Origin: an uncultured Chitinophagaceae bacterium
Lineage (GTDB): Bacteria > Bacteroidota > Bacteroidia > Chitinophagales > Chitinophagaceae
Assembly (NCBI GenBank): GCA_937862815.1
Contig: CALMED010000002.1
Location: forward strand, 62,001-126,000
Reading direction: 5' to 3'
DNA: 64,000 nt
Each line of letters starts with the position of its first letter. The first letter of the stretch is position 1. Below, piece by piece: positions 37,656 to 45,374 of this stretch. The position numbers and the translations under genes were made by a program. The notes beneath the pieces were generated by a model, which saw nothing but the letters and a program-made list of their open reading frames with translations, made no database searches and had not been told where the DNA came from.

Positions 37656-38696
37656 TCAGCTTCCATGGTGGTGCGGATTGTCGGTCCCGTGCAGGGGTCC
37701 GAACTCGCTGGTGTAAATTTTGAACAGCAGCAGGAAATAGCTGATGAGCAGGGGCCCGAAGATGAAGCCCCAGAAACCGAAGAGGCTCAGCCCCACGATC
37801 ACGCCCAGTACAGTAACAAGCGGGTGCACATTGCCCAGCTTCTTCATCAGCGTGACCCGGGCGAGATAATCCACGTTGCCGGTCACCAGCAGGCTCCAGA
37901 TGGTGAGGCCGATGCCGGGCCCGTTGTGTCCCTGCGAAAAGAGGTAGATCACGATGGGCAGCCAGATGATGGTGGTGCCCACGATGGGGAAAAACGCAAA
38001 GACCCCCGTTATAAAGCCCCAGAGTACAAATTCGTTGACCCCGAAGATCCAGTAGCCGATCAGGGCGAAGATGCCCTGGATGAGCGAGATCAGCGGAATG
38101 CCGATGGCGTTGGCACGCACCATGTTCATGGTTTCGGTGGCAAGGATGCCGATGTTTTCATCTTTGAGGGGCAGGAAGCGGGTCACGGCCGCTTCCATGG
38201 CTCCGCCATTGGTGAGCATGAAGAAATAGAGGAACAGCAGCATGGCCAGGTTGCTGAGGATGAGCGCCGTACTGTTGAGGAAGGCCGGGAAGAAGTTGGC
38301 CACCCGCTTCTGCATCTCGGCGATGTTGTCGGCGGTAAAGAGTTCCTGCCCGGTCCACTCCTGCACCTGTGCAGAAACCGAGCGCAGACCCTGCATCAGT
38401 TCCTGGGAGTGACTGAACACGTTGTTGATTTTGGGGGTCATCAGGTGGATGATCCAGTACACCGGCAGCCCAAACAGCACCAGGAAGCCCAGCAGAAAGA
38501 GCGTAGCCGTGAGGTTTTGATTCCAGCGGCGTTCCCGGGTGAGCCGGCTGTACCAGCCGCGGCTGAGGATGTAAAGGGTGACTGCCCCCAGGAAGCCGGG
38601 CAGGAAGATGTACAACTCCCGGATGAGGAGATAACCCAATGCCAGGAGGGCGATCAGGAGGATGACCTGGCGCAGCCGGTTGGAAAACGTTGCCAT
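37656..38696 (-). CDS. AI-2E/PerM family permease
   Basis: 346-residue membrane protein with eight predicted segments and the family hallmark region: ILSNLAMLLFLYFFMLTNGGAMEAAVTRFLPLKDENI in the middle, IPLISLIQGIFALIGYWIFGVNEFVLWGFITGVFAFFPIVGTTIIWLPIVIYLF and GNVDYLARVTLMKKLGNVHPLVTVLGVIVGLSLFGFWGFIFGPLLISYFLLLFKIYTSE near the C-terminus. Some members export autoinducer-2, others act as Na+/H+ antiporters, so the substrate is open. The ATG at 38696 is the family-like start; the upstream 25 codons are spurious. A MarR gene follows after 30 bases. Confidence 0.85.
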   Translation of the reverse strand: MATFSNRLRQVILLIALLALGYLLIRELYIFLPGFLGAVTLYILSRGWYSRLTRERRWNQNLTATLFLLGFLVLFGLPVYWIIHLMTPKINNVFSHSQELMQGLRSVSAQVQEWTGQELFTADNIAEMQKRVANFFPAFLNSTALILSNLAMLLFLYFFMLTNGGAMEAAVTRFLPLKDENIGILATETMNMVRANAIGIPLISLIQGIFALIGYWIFGVNEFVLWGFITGVFAFFPIVGTTIIWLPIVIYLFSQGHNGPGIGLTIWSLLVTGNVDYLARVTLMKKLGNVHPLVTVLGVIVGLSLFGFWGFIFGPLLISYFLLLFKIYTSEFGPLHGTDNPHHHGS

Positions 38697-38866
38697 GGAA
38701 TGAAAATACGAAGGAATGAGCAATGATGGATGCAGCGGACGGCTGACAGTTGGCCGGGCAGCATCTTCCAACTGAACGTAACAAACCTGTCCTCAGTCCA
38801 CTGTGATCCGCCCACCCCACCTCTCTTCCGGTCGAACGTACATCCCCGGCCCACGGCCCACGATGC

Positions 38867-39898
38867 TCAGTCCTCCCACACCTTCAGCCCCTCGCTGCAG
38901 TTGGAACAGATATCGATGTTTTTACGGCTGGTCATCAGTTCTTTGCGGAACTGGCGGTAGTTATCGTTCTGCCACACTTCTTTGAACGACTGCACCTGCA
39001 GGTTGCCCAGCCGGTGCAGGGCGTCTTTGTCGAAGCAGCAGGGAACGACCAGCCCGTCCCAGGTGATCACATTGGCGTGCCACAGCTTCCAGCAATGGTT
39101 GAGCAGTTTGTTCTTAGGGGTATGCGTGCCGTCGGCGTTTTTGCGGTAACGACTGTATTTGCCGAGGGTGGGAATGAGTTGATTGGGATCGTTTGCATAG
39201 TCATACACCTGGGCAGTTTTGAACCAAACATCATCCACCCCTACCTCTTTAGCCAGCTGTTTCACCTCGTTCAGCTGGTGTTCATTGGGCTTCACCACCA
39301 GGAACTGAAATACAACAATCGGTGTTTTACTGTTCAATTCTTTCTTCCACTTCACCATGTTGCGGGCGCCTTCCAGCACTTTGTTCAGCTGTCCGCCCAC
39401 CCGGTATTGCTGGTACACGTCCTGCGTGGTACCGTCAATGGAAATGATGAGGCGGTCGAGCCCGCTTTCCACCGTTTCCTTTGCCTTTGCATCGGTAAGG
39501 TAATGGGCGTTGGTGGAAGTGGCGGTGTAGATTTTTTTATCGGCCGCGTAGCGCACCATCTTCAGAAAGTCGGGGTTGAGGTAGGGCTCCCCTTGGAAAT
39601 AGAAAATGAGGTACAAAAGCTCGCGGTGGATCTCGTCGATGGTTTTTTCAAAAAAACTTTTTTGCAGCATGCCGGTGGGACGGGTGAATTCCCGCAGTCC
39701 GCTGGGACATTCGGGACAGCGCAGGTTGCAGCTGGTGGTGGGTTCAAAGGAAAGGGACACCGGGTAACCCCACTGGATGGGCCGGTTGAGCAGGCGGCTG
39801 AGCCGGTAGCTGCTCCACACCTGCAGGGCGTTGAAGGCCCGGCGCCAGGTGAGCTTGCGCAAAAGGTTGGTGCTGTCGTGCCAGTGAAAACGACCCAT
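38867..39898 (-). CDS. Radical SAM protein with SPASM-type C-terminus
   Basis: 343 residues. The radical SAM [4Fe-4S] motif is CNLRCPEC (Cys57, 61, 64) in FEPTTSCNLRCPECPSGLREF; a second Cys cluster in the C-terminal part (HCWKLWHANVITWDGLVVPCCFDKD ... DICSNCSEG) matches a SPASM/twitch domain with an auxiliary cluster. Such enzymes mature peptides, make cofactors or modify RNA/tRNA; no precursor peptide gene is adjacent. The ATG at 39898 (MGRFHWHD) directly follows a good promoter whose likely start site is at the initiation codon, suggesting a leaderless mRNA. Confidence 0.85.
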   Translation of the reverse strand: MGRFHWHDSTNLLRKLTWRRAFNALQVWSSYRLSRLLNRPIQWGYPVSLSFEPTTSCNLRCPECPSGLREFTRPTGMLQKSFFEKTIDEIHRELLYLIFYFQGEPYLNPDFLKMVRYAADKKIYTATSTNAHYLTDAKAKETVESGLDRLIISIDGTTQDVYQQYRVGGQLNKVLEGARNMVKWKKELNSKTPIVVFQFLVVKPNEHQLNEVKQLAKEVGVDDVWFKTAQVYDYANDPNQLIPTLGKYSRYRKNADGTHTPKNKLLNHCWKLWHANVITWDGLVVPCCFDKDALHRLGNLQVQSFKEVWQNDNYRQFRKELMTSRKNIDICSNCSEGLKVWED

Positions 39899-39902
39899 GC
39901 GC

Positions 39903-39936
39903 CAAAGATAGGCGGGGCCACGCAACCCCGTGCAAA
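39903..39936 (-). promoter_or_regulatory. Promoter of the radical SAM gene
   Basis: On the minus strand TTTG (39936-39933) and TATCTTTG (39910-39903), 22 bases apart, perfect -7 match. The start site would be about 39898, the first base of the ATG. Confidence 0.5.
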
Positions 39937-39979
39937 CTGTGCAGTGCCCGACTTTCACAAAATTTTCCGGCGGAAAAGC

Positions 39980-40009
39980 TTGTACAAGCCGGGAGAAACC
40001 CTAACTTTG
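39980..40009 (+). promoter_or_regulatory. Promoter of the MarR gene at 40031
   Basis: TTG (39980-39982) and TAACTTTG (40002-40009), 19 bases apart; both elements perfect. Predicted start near 40014, 17 bases before the ATG and inside the palindrome at 40012. Confidence 0.65.
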
Positions 40010-40011
40010 AT

Positions 40012-40029
40012 TAGTTGCATAAACAACTA
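40012..40029. promoter_or_regulatory. MarR-type operator palindrome TAGTTG-N6-CAACTA
   Basis: Perfect six-base arms with CATAAA between them, 18 bases in all, covering the predicted transcription start just ahead of the MarR start codon. Size and core match known MarR-family operators, so autorepression is likely. Confidence 0.65.
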
Positions 40030-40030
40030 T

Positions 40031-40471
40031 ATGCCAAACAACCAATTCCGGAAAGGGGAGCTTTACAGCTTCATGACGGGCAAAGCCAGTACAGCCATCG
40101 CCCGGCGCCTGCAGAAAAACTTCAAGCAGGCGGGGGTGGACATCACCGTGGAGCAGTGGAGCGTGCTGTACCACCTCTGGAAGCAGGACGGGCTGAGCCA
40201 GCAGGACCTTTGCAACGCCACCTTCCGCGATAAGCCCAGCATCACACGGTTGGTGGACAACCTGGAAAAACTAAAACTGGTAAAACGGGTGGCCAGCAAA
40301 AGCGACCGCCGCATCAACCAGGTGTACCTCACCGAGCTGGGTCGCCAGCTGGAGGAAGAGACCATGCGACTGGCCAACGATACGCTCAACGAAGCCCTCG
40401 TGGGGGTGTCGGCAGATAAAGTGGATGTGGCCAAAGAAGTGCTGCAGATCGTGTACGACAACCTGAAATAA
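40031..40471 (+). CDS. MarR family transcriptional regulator
   Basis: 146 residues, starting MPNNQFRKGELYSFMTGKASTAIARRLQKNF. Winged helix: GVDITVEQWSVLYHLWKQDGLSQQDLCNATFRDKPSITRLVDNLEKLKLVKRVASKSDRRINQVYLTELG, with the DRR wing turn. The long open frame extending to 39014 upstream is antisense to the radical SAM gene and not protein. The ATG at 40031 lies just after a consensus promoter and an 18-base palindrome. The acyl-CoA dehydrogenase gene 60 bases downstream is the likely second target; Bacteroidota MarR genes next to fatty-acid genes are common. Confidence 0.9.
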   Translation: MPNNQFRKGELYSFMTGKASTAIARRLQKNFKQAGVDITVEQWSVLYHLWKQDGLSQQDLCNATFRDKPSITRLVDNLEKLKLVKRVASKSDRRINQVYLTELGRQLEEETMRLANDTLNEALVGVSADKVDVAKEVLQIVYDNLK

Positions 40472-40531
40472 GCGGATCTAACGATACAGACTTGCTGCTA
40501 CTTTTAAAATGCATTGATCATCAAAAAATAA

Positions 40532-42328
40532 ATGACTATGAGTACTACAACGATTGCTGCTGCCATCAAAGGCGGCGAATGGCTCATCAAAGAAGGAGCA
40601 CCCCACGACACGTTTACCCCCGAGCAGTTCAACGAAGAGCAACGGATGGTGAAGGAGATGTGCGCCAGCTTCCTCGAGACGGAAGTGCTGCCCATCGTGG
40701 CCCGGCTCGATAAAATGGAGCCCGGTCTCATGCCGGCGCTGATGGACAAAGCCGGCGAGCTGGGACTGCTGGGCACTTCTGCTCCCGAAGCGCTGGGCGG
40801 CCTGGGCAAGGACTTCATCACCTCCACGCTGGTGAACGAAGCACTGGGCGGCGGCCACTCCTTCTCCGTGGCTGTGGCAGCCCACACCGGCATCGGTACC
40901 CTGCCCATCCTCTACTTCGGTACAGAGACCCAGAAAGAAAAATACATTCCCAAGCTCGCCAGCGGCGAATGGAAAGGTGCTTACGGACTTACCGAGCCCA
41001 ACAGTGGCAGTGATGCCCTCAGCGCCAAAACCACGGCCCGCCTCAGCGAAGACGGTAAACATTATATCCTCAACGGGCAGAAATGCTGGATCACCAACGG
41101 CGGTTTTGCCGATATCTACACCGTCTTTGCGAAGATTGACGGCAAAGAATTCACCGGCTTCATTGTGGAACGCGGCATGGAAGGTTTTACCCAGGGACAG
41201 GAAGAACACAAGATGGGCATCAAAGGATCTTCCACTGTTCAACTTTACTTCCAGGATTGCATAGTGCCGGTGGAAAATGTGCTGGGTGAGATCGGTAAGG
41301 GCCATGTCATCGCCTTCAATATCCTCAACATCGGCCGCCTCAAACTGGCCGCCGCTGCACTGGGGGGCTCCAAACGCACCCTCAACCTGGCGCTCGAATA
41401 CGCCCTCACCCGCGAACAGTTCAAGCAACCCATCATCAACTTCGGTGCTATACAGCACAAGCTGGCCGAAATGGTCACCCGCATCTGGGTACTCGAAAGC
41501 GCCCTCTACCGCACCAGCAAGTGGATTGACGACAAAGAGCATGAACTGCTGGCCGCCGGCAAGCCCTTCAACGAAGCCCTGCTGGGAGCCGCCGAGGAAT
41601 ATGCCATCGAATGTGCCATGCTCAAAGTGGACGGTAGCGAGGTGCTGGACCTGCTGGTGGACGAAGGAGTTCAGATATTTGGCGGCAACGGCTTCAGCGA
41701 TGAGTATGAAATCTCCCGTGCTTACCGCGACAGCCGCATCAACCGCATCTACGAAGGCACCAACGAAATCAACCGCCTGCTTACGGTGGACATGGTGCTG
41801 AAACGGGCCATGAAAGGCCGGCTCGACCTGATGGGTCCCGCCATGGCTGTACAGAAAGAACTGATGAGCATCCCCGACTTCGGCAGCGGCGAGGATATGC
41901 CCTTCGCCAGTGAATTCAAGGCCATTGCCAACTTTAAAAAGGCCATCCTCATGACGGCCGGAGCCGCCGTGCAGAAGCTGATGATGAAGATTGAACACGA
42001 ACAGGAAATCCTGATGAACATCGCCGATATGGCCATCCAGACCTTCAATGCAGAAAGCGCCCTGCTGCGAACGGCCCGTCTGGTGGAAGAAAAAGGCGAG
42101 GCCGCGGCTCAGCTGGAACTCGACATGATGCGCATCTATCTCTACGATGCAGCCGACCGGATCAACAAATTCGGTAAAGACGCCATCAACGCCTTTGCCG
42201 ACGGCGACGAGCATCGCTTCATGCTGCTGGGCCTCAAGCGCTTTACCAAGGTGGAACCTTTTAACAGTAAGGAAGCGCGCAGGCGGATCGCGGCTACGCT
42301 GCGGTCCAACGGAAAATACCCGCTGTGA
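40532..42328 (+). CDS. Acyl-CoA dehydrogenase (VLCAD-like, 598 residues)
   Basis: FAD enzyme that introduces the trans-2 double bond into fatty acyl-CoA in beta-oxidation. Longer than the ~380-residue short-chain type: the C-terminal ~170 residues add a helical domain like VLCAD/ACAD9. Seen: FAD-site LTEPNSGSDALS (153-164), CWITNGG (185-191), EEYAIECAMLKVDGSEVLDLLVDEGVQIFGGNGFSDEYEISRAYRDSRINRIYEGTNEINR with the catalytic Glu408. Starts at ATG 40532 or 40538 (MST). A terminator follows directly. Electron acceptor would be ETF, not in the window. The MarR gene upstream probably regulates it. Confidence 0.93.
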   Translation: MTMSTTTIAAAIKGGEWLIKEGAPHDTFTPEQFNEEQRMVKEMCASFLETEVLPIVARLDKMEPGLMPALMDKAGELGLLGTSAPEALGGLGKDFITSTLVNEALGGGHSFSVAVAAHTGIGTLPILYFGTETQKEKYIPKLASGEWKGAYGLTEPNSGSDALSAKTTARLSEDGKHYILNGQKCWITNGGFADIYTVFAKIDGKEFTGFIVERGMEGFTQGQEEHKMGIKGSSTVQLYFQDCIVPVENVLGEIGKGHVIAFNILNIGRLKLAAAALGGSKRTLNLALEYALTREQFKQPIINFGAIQHKLAEMVTRIWVLESALYRTSKWIDDKEHELLAAGKPFNEALLGAAEEYAIECAMLKVDGSEVLDLLVDEGVQIFGGNGFSDEYEISRAYRDSRINRIYEGTNEINRLLTVDMVLKRAMKGRLDLMGPAMAVQKELMSIPDFGSGEDMPFASEFKAIANFKKAILMTAGAAVQKLMMKIEHEQEILMNIADMAIQTFNAESALLRTARLVEEKGEAAAQLELDMMRIYLYDAADRINKFGKDAINAFADGDEHRFMLLGLKRFTKVEPFNSKEARRRIAATLRSNGKYPL

Positions 42329-42343
42329 TGAATTTCACAACCC

Positions 42344-42380
42344 AAAAAAATCCTTTGCCTACCTTGCAAGGGATTTTTTT
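42344..42380 (+). terminator. Intrinsic terminator of the acyl-CoA dehydrogenase gene
   Basis: AAATCCTTTGC / GCAAGGGATTT, 11 base pairs with one T-G wobble, seven-base loop CTACCTT, extended by A-run/T-run pairs. The T-run ends one base before the amidase ATG at 42382. The loop holds TACCTTG, which is close to a -7 element. Confidence 0.75.
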
Positions 42381-42381
42381 T

Positions 42382-44124
42382 ATGCGTCTGCTTTTTTCCT
42401 TCAGCGTCTGTTTATTGCTCGGCGGTGTAACCACCGCCCAGCAGGTCTTTCTCAAGCTGGTCACACCTGCCAAAAACAGCAATAACGTCACCTCTTCCCG
42501 CCAGTTTATCACCGGCACCACCTGTAAGGGCTGCCGCCTTTACCTAGATACGACCGAGGTGAAGGTGTGGCCCACGGGCGCCTTTGCCGCTGAAGTGATC
42601 CTGCGCACCGGTGACACCAGTTTCCGCCTCACCGCCACCGACGCCCGGGGTATGAAAACCACCCAAACGCTGTTTTATTCATACAAATTGCCGGAGCGGG
42701 AGCAGGAAACAACGGATGCATCCGTGGCGTACCTGCGCATCGAGCCGCAGGGCAACCTGCTGCTGCACCCCGGTGACCGCCTGCAACTCAGCCTCAAAAC
42801 AAAACCCGGGGCGCAGGTGCAGCTGGAAAACGGCTGGGCGCTCACCGAACTGCCCGTTGGCCCCGGCGTGCCCGTCCGCGGCATTTACAGGGGTGAGTAT
42901 GTTGTAAAAGAGAACGATAACCTTATAGGCTTTACGCCGCAGCCCCTCAAGGCAATGGTGCAGCTGCCCGGCGAACTGCAGCTGGAAGCCACCACCCGCA
43001 GCACCTACGCCCGCCTGCCGGAGCAACCACTGGTGGTGGAAACAAAGGGTAAGCTGCCGTACCTCTTGGTGGGATTGGGCGAAGACCGGCTGGGGGGTAC
43101 CAAGATCGGCTACCTCGACTCGCTCATCCGACTGCGGGTAACCGGCAAAGCCGGCAACAAATACCGCGTACAGCTCAGTCCGTACCGCCACGCCTATATT
43201 GAAGAGCAGCATGTAAAGGTATTGCCGGCCGGTACGCTTCCGCCCGCCTCACTCACCGGCAACATCACCAGCCGCGGCGATTCCGCCTTCGACTACGTCA
43301 CGCTTACTCTCAGTGAACGGTTGCCTTACCAGACTTACCAGGAGCTCTATCCCTCCCGCATTGTGGTGGAGGTGTTTGGCGCCACCGCCAATACCAACTG
43401 GATCACCCAGCTGCAGTCGGCCCGCGCTGTACGCCAGGTCTATTACCGCCAGGCAGAAGACGGCATCTTCCGCATGACCCTGGAACTGGAAGACCGCCAG
43501 CACTGGGGCCATACGGTGTATTACAACGGTACCAACCTGGTAATCCGTGTTCGGCGGCGTCCCGCCAGCCTTGATCTTCGCCAGTTGGTCATCGGCGTGG
43601 ATGCCGGGCATGGAGGCACCAACCGCGGCGCAGCCGGCATCACCGGCGTATGGGAGAAAGACCTCACCCTGCTGCTGGCCCGTGACGTGCAGCAGGTACT
43701 GCAGTCGGAAGGCGCCACCGTGCTCATGAGCCGCACCACCGATGCCACTTTCGACAACCACGAACGTTACCTTTTCTTCCGCGACCGCAACCCGCATGTG
43801 CTCCTGAGCATCCACCTCAACAGCAGCGGGGATCCCACCCGCTCCAAAGGCATTGGCATGTTTTACAAACATACCGGCTTCCACTCCCTGGCCCAGGCCC
43901 TCCTGCAACGCATCACCGGCAGCACCGGTTTACAGGAGTACGGGTTGGTGGGCAACTTTAACTTCCTCCTCAACGGGTACACTGAATTTCCCAACGCCCT
44001 GCTGGAGACCCTCTTTTTAAGCAACCCCGAAGAGGAGGCGCTGATCCTCGACCCGGTCTACCGCCGGCAGTTGGCGCTGGCCATCGTGAGCGGCTTGAAA
44101 GATTGGTTGCTGCTGCAGCAGTGA
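42382..44124 (+). CDS. N-acetylmuramoyl-L-alanine amidase (Amidase_3), secreted
   Basis: 580 residues. Signal peptide MRLLFSFSVCLLLGGVTTAQ; a long N-terminal beta-rich region (~25-400) of AMIN-like/SH3-like modules; C-terminal zinc amidase domain (~400-575) with the Zn/catalytic set DAGHGGTNRGA (His410), VWEKDLTL (Glu425), LLSIHLNSS (His478) and PNALLETLFLSNPEE (Glu542). It cleaves the bond between muramic acid and the stem peptide, acting in cell-wall remodelling or division. The ATG at 42382 is chosen; an earlier ATG (42328) overlaps the ACAD stop but would add a hydrophilic N-terminus before the signal peptide. Confidence 0.93.
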   Translation: MRLLFSFSVCLLLGGVTTAQQVFLKLVTPAKNSNNVTSSRQFITGTTCKGCRLYLDTTEVKVWPTGAFAAEVILRTGDTSFRLTATDARGMKTTQTLFYSYKLPEREQETTDASVAYLRIEPQGNLLLHPGDRLQLSLKTKPGAQVQLENGWALTELPVGPGVPVRGIYRGEYVVKENDNLIGFTPQPLKAMVQLPGELQLEATTRSTYARLPEQPLVVETKGKLPYLLVGLGEDRLGGTKIGYLDSLIRLRVTGKAGNKYRVQLSPYRHAYIEEQHVKVLPAGTLPPASLTGNITSRGDSAFDYVTLTLSERLPYQTYQELYPSRIVVEVFGATANTNWITQLQSARAVRQVYYRQAEDGIFRMTLELEDRQHWGHTVYYNGTNLVIRVRRRPASLDLRQLVIGVDAGHGGTNRGAAGITGVWEKDLTLLLARDVQQVLQSEGATVLMSRTTDATFDNHERYLFFRDRNPHVLLSIHLNSSGDPTRSKGIGMFYKHTGFHSLAQALLQRITGSTGLQEYGLVGNFNFLLNGYTEFPNALLETLFLSNPEEEALILDPVYRRQLALAIVSGLKDWLLLQQ

Positions 44125-44561
44125 GGGGGGAATTGGGATTTTGGAATTGGGGATTGCATACCTGCAATCGAGTGAAACGGTGGTGGTCAGGCGGATGGAT
44201 TGAAAGCATGTCTCCACCAGCTGTGTAAAATCGTAACTGCACCATGCTGCCGGTCCCCTGTTGAAAGTCAAACAAGTTGTATTTATGTTGAGAAAAAAAA
44301 CTTCACCAATCCCTCTCAAACTGTACACTAGTCTTAGTTAGACATAAAATGCAAACCCACCCGCCGCAGTTGTTGATTAATGGTTACGCTCAAAATAAAT
44401 ACGGCCGGTTAACAGAATTCCTTTATCTTTGTCCTGTTATTTTGAGTTATACAGTGATCAGTAAGTGAATTGTCTTTTCTGCTACGCATATTCTGCTAAT
44501 AGTTAGTCTTCTTTTACGCCTCGTATTTTCTCAGATTTTTTTCATGCTTAAATAAGCACAC
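44125..44561. other. 437-base intergenic region ahead of the RRM gene
   Basis: No gene seen. The first ~30 bases are a GGGATTTTGGAATTGGGGATT repeat like that at 47581. From 44280 on it is AT-rich and holds the RRM promoter (44424-44431) and a ~125-base T-rich leader ending at the ATG at 44562. Confidence 0.5.
44424..44431 (+). promoter_or_regulatory. Candidate -7 element of the RRM gene
   Basis: TATCTTTG, a perfect TAnnTTTG, giving a start near 44436 and a long, T-rich 5' leader of about 125 bases. No -33 element is clear. Confidence 0.45.
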
Positions 44562-44858
44562 ATGAACATTTATGTTTCAAACTTAAGCTTCAACGTACAG
44601 GATGAAGACTTGAGAGGTTTCTTTGAAAGCTATGGTGAAGTCACCAGCGCAAAAGTAATTACCGACAAGATCACCGGCCGTAGCCGTGGTTTCGGATTTG
44701 TGGAAATGAGCGACGATGCTGCTGCCCAGTCAGCCATCTCCGAGCTCGACGGTGGTACCGTTGAAGGACGTGCCATCCGCGTAAGCGAAGCCAAGCCCCG
44801 CGAAGAGCGCAGCAACAACAACCGCTCTTTTGGTAACAAAAGCTTCAGCCGTTACTGA
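44562..44858 (+). CDS. RNA-binding protein, single RRM (cold-shock-like RBP)
   Basis: 98 residues: one RRM with RNP2 IYVSNL (3-8) and RNP1 RGFGFVEM (42-49), followed by a Ser/Asn/Arg-rich tail (REERSNNNRSFGNKSFSRY). It resembles the Rbp proteins of cyanobacteria and Bacteroidota that bind single-stranded RNA and often rise in the cold. Preceded by a ~125-base leader and a -7 element at 44424, followed by a strong terminator at 44879, so a single-gene unit. Leader length suggests regulation at the RNA level, as in cold-shock genes; this is an inference. Confidence 0.93.
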   Translation: MNIYVSNLSFNVQDEDLRGFFESYGEVTSAKVITDKITGRSRGFGFVEMSDDAAAQSAISELDGGTVEGRAIRVSEAKPREERSNNNRSFGNKSFSRY

Positions 44859-44878
44859 TCTCCGCAGAACAACCTGCT

Positions 44879-44904
44879 CAAAAGCCACCTCCGGGTGGCT
44901 TTTG
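44879..44904 (+). terminator. Intrinsic terminator of the RRM gene
   Basis: CAAAAGCCACC / GGTGGCTTTTG perfect 11-base stem with four-base loop TCCG, closing with TTTTG. The last four bases TTTG double as the -33 element of the next promoter. Confidence 0.85.
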
Positions 44905-44933
44905 TCGTTATAATCACTTCCCCAATACCTTTG
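44901..44933 (+). promoter_or_regulatory. Promoter of the AhpD-like gene
   Basis: TTTG (44901-44904) and TACCTTTG (44926-44933), 21 bases apart. Start near 44938, about 13 bases before the ATG at 44951. Confidence 0.6.
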
Positions 44934-44950
44934 CAGAAATAATATGAACC

Positions 44951-45295
44951 ATGAGTAACCTGGTACAGGAATTTAACGATTACCGCACCCGCATGAACGA
45001 GGTGATTCTCGGCAAGGACAACCTCGTGATCAAACGTCTCTGGAACCTCGATACGAACACCTATGCCGAAGGCGCCCTCAGCACCCAAACCAAGGAAATG
45101 CTGGGCCTGGTGGCCAGCATGGTACTGCGCTGCGACGACTGCATCAAATACCACCTGGGCAAGTGCCACGAGCTGGGTGTTACCACCGAGCAGGTGTACG
45201 AGATCTTTGCCGTGGCCAACATCGTGGGCGGCACCATCGTTATCCCCCACACCCGCCGGGCGGCAGAATACTGGGAAGAGCTGACCGGCGCCTGA
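44951..45295 (+). CDS. Carboxymuconolactone decarboxylase family protein (AhpD-like)
   Basis: 114 residues with the AhpD core: CDDCIKYHLGKC (Cys61, Cys64, His68), the CxxCxxxH site used for disulfide exchange or peroxidase activity, in the usual helical fold (GLVASMVLRCDDCIKYHLGKCHELGVTTEQVYEIFAVANIVGGTIVIPHTRRAAEYWEEL). Close to the hydroperoxide-defence branch rather than true decarboxylases. It has its own promoter, directly after the RRM terminator. The next gene, the ferredoxin oxidoreductase beta subunit, has a separate promoter, so the two are independent units. Peroxide protection of that oxygen-sensitive enzyme is a guess. Confidence 0.88.
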   Translation: MSNLVQEFNDYRTRMNEVILGKDNLVIKRLWNLDTNTYAEGALSTQTKEMLGLVASMVLRCDDCIKYHLGKCHELGVTTEQVYEIFAVANIVGGTIVIPHTRRAAEYWEELTGA

Positions 45296-45324
45296 ACAGC
45301 GGTGCAAAACCGGCTGCTTTCCCC

Positions 45325-45354
45325 TTGCAGCTTCTGTTGGTTTCCTTAACTTTG
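45325..45354 (+). promoter_or_regulatory. Promoter of the oxidoreductase beta-subunit gene
   Basis: TTG (45325-45327) and TAACTTTG (45347-45354), 19 bases apart, both perfect. Start near 45359, 16 bases before the ATG at 45375. Confidence 0.65.
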
Positions 45355-45374
45355 AAGGAATTGAATGGAACCAT

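Noticed and set aside
39014..40030. Upstream extension of the MarR reading frame
   Set aside because: It lies antisense to the radical SAM gene and crosses a consensus promoter and operator; the MarR protein starts at 40031.
40478..42214. Long open frame on the minus strand opposite the acyl-CoA dehydrogenase
   Set aside because: Antisense shadow; Phe/His/Gly-rich, no motifs, and the plus-strand enzyme is certain.
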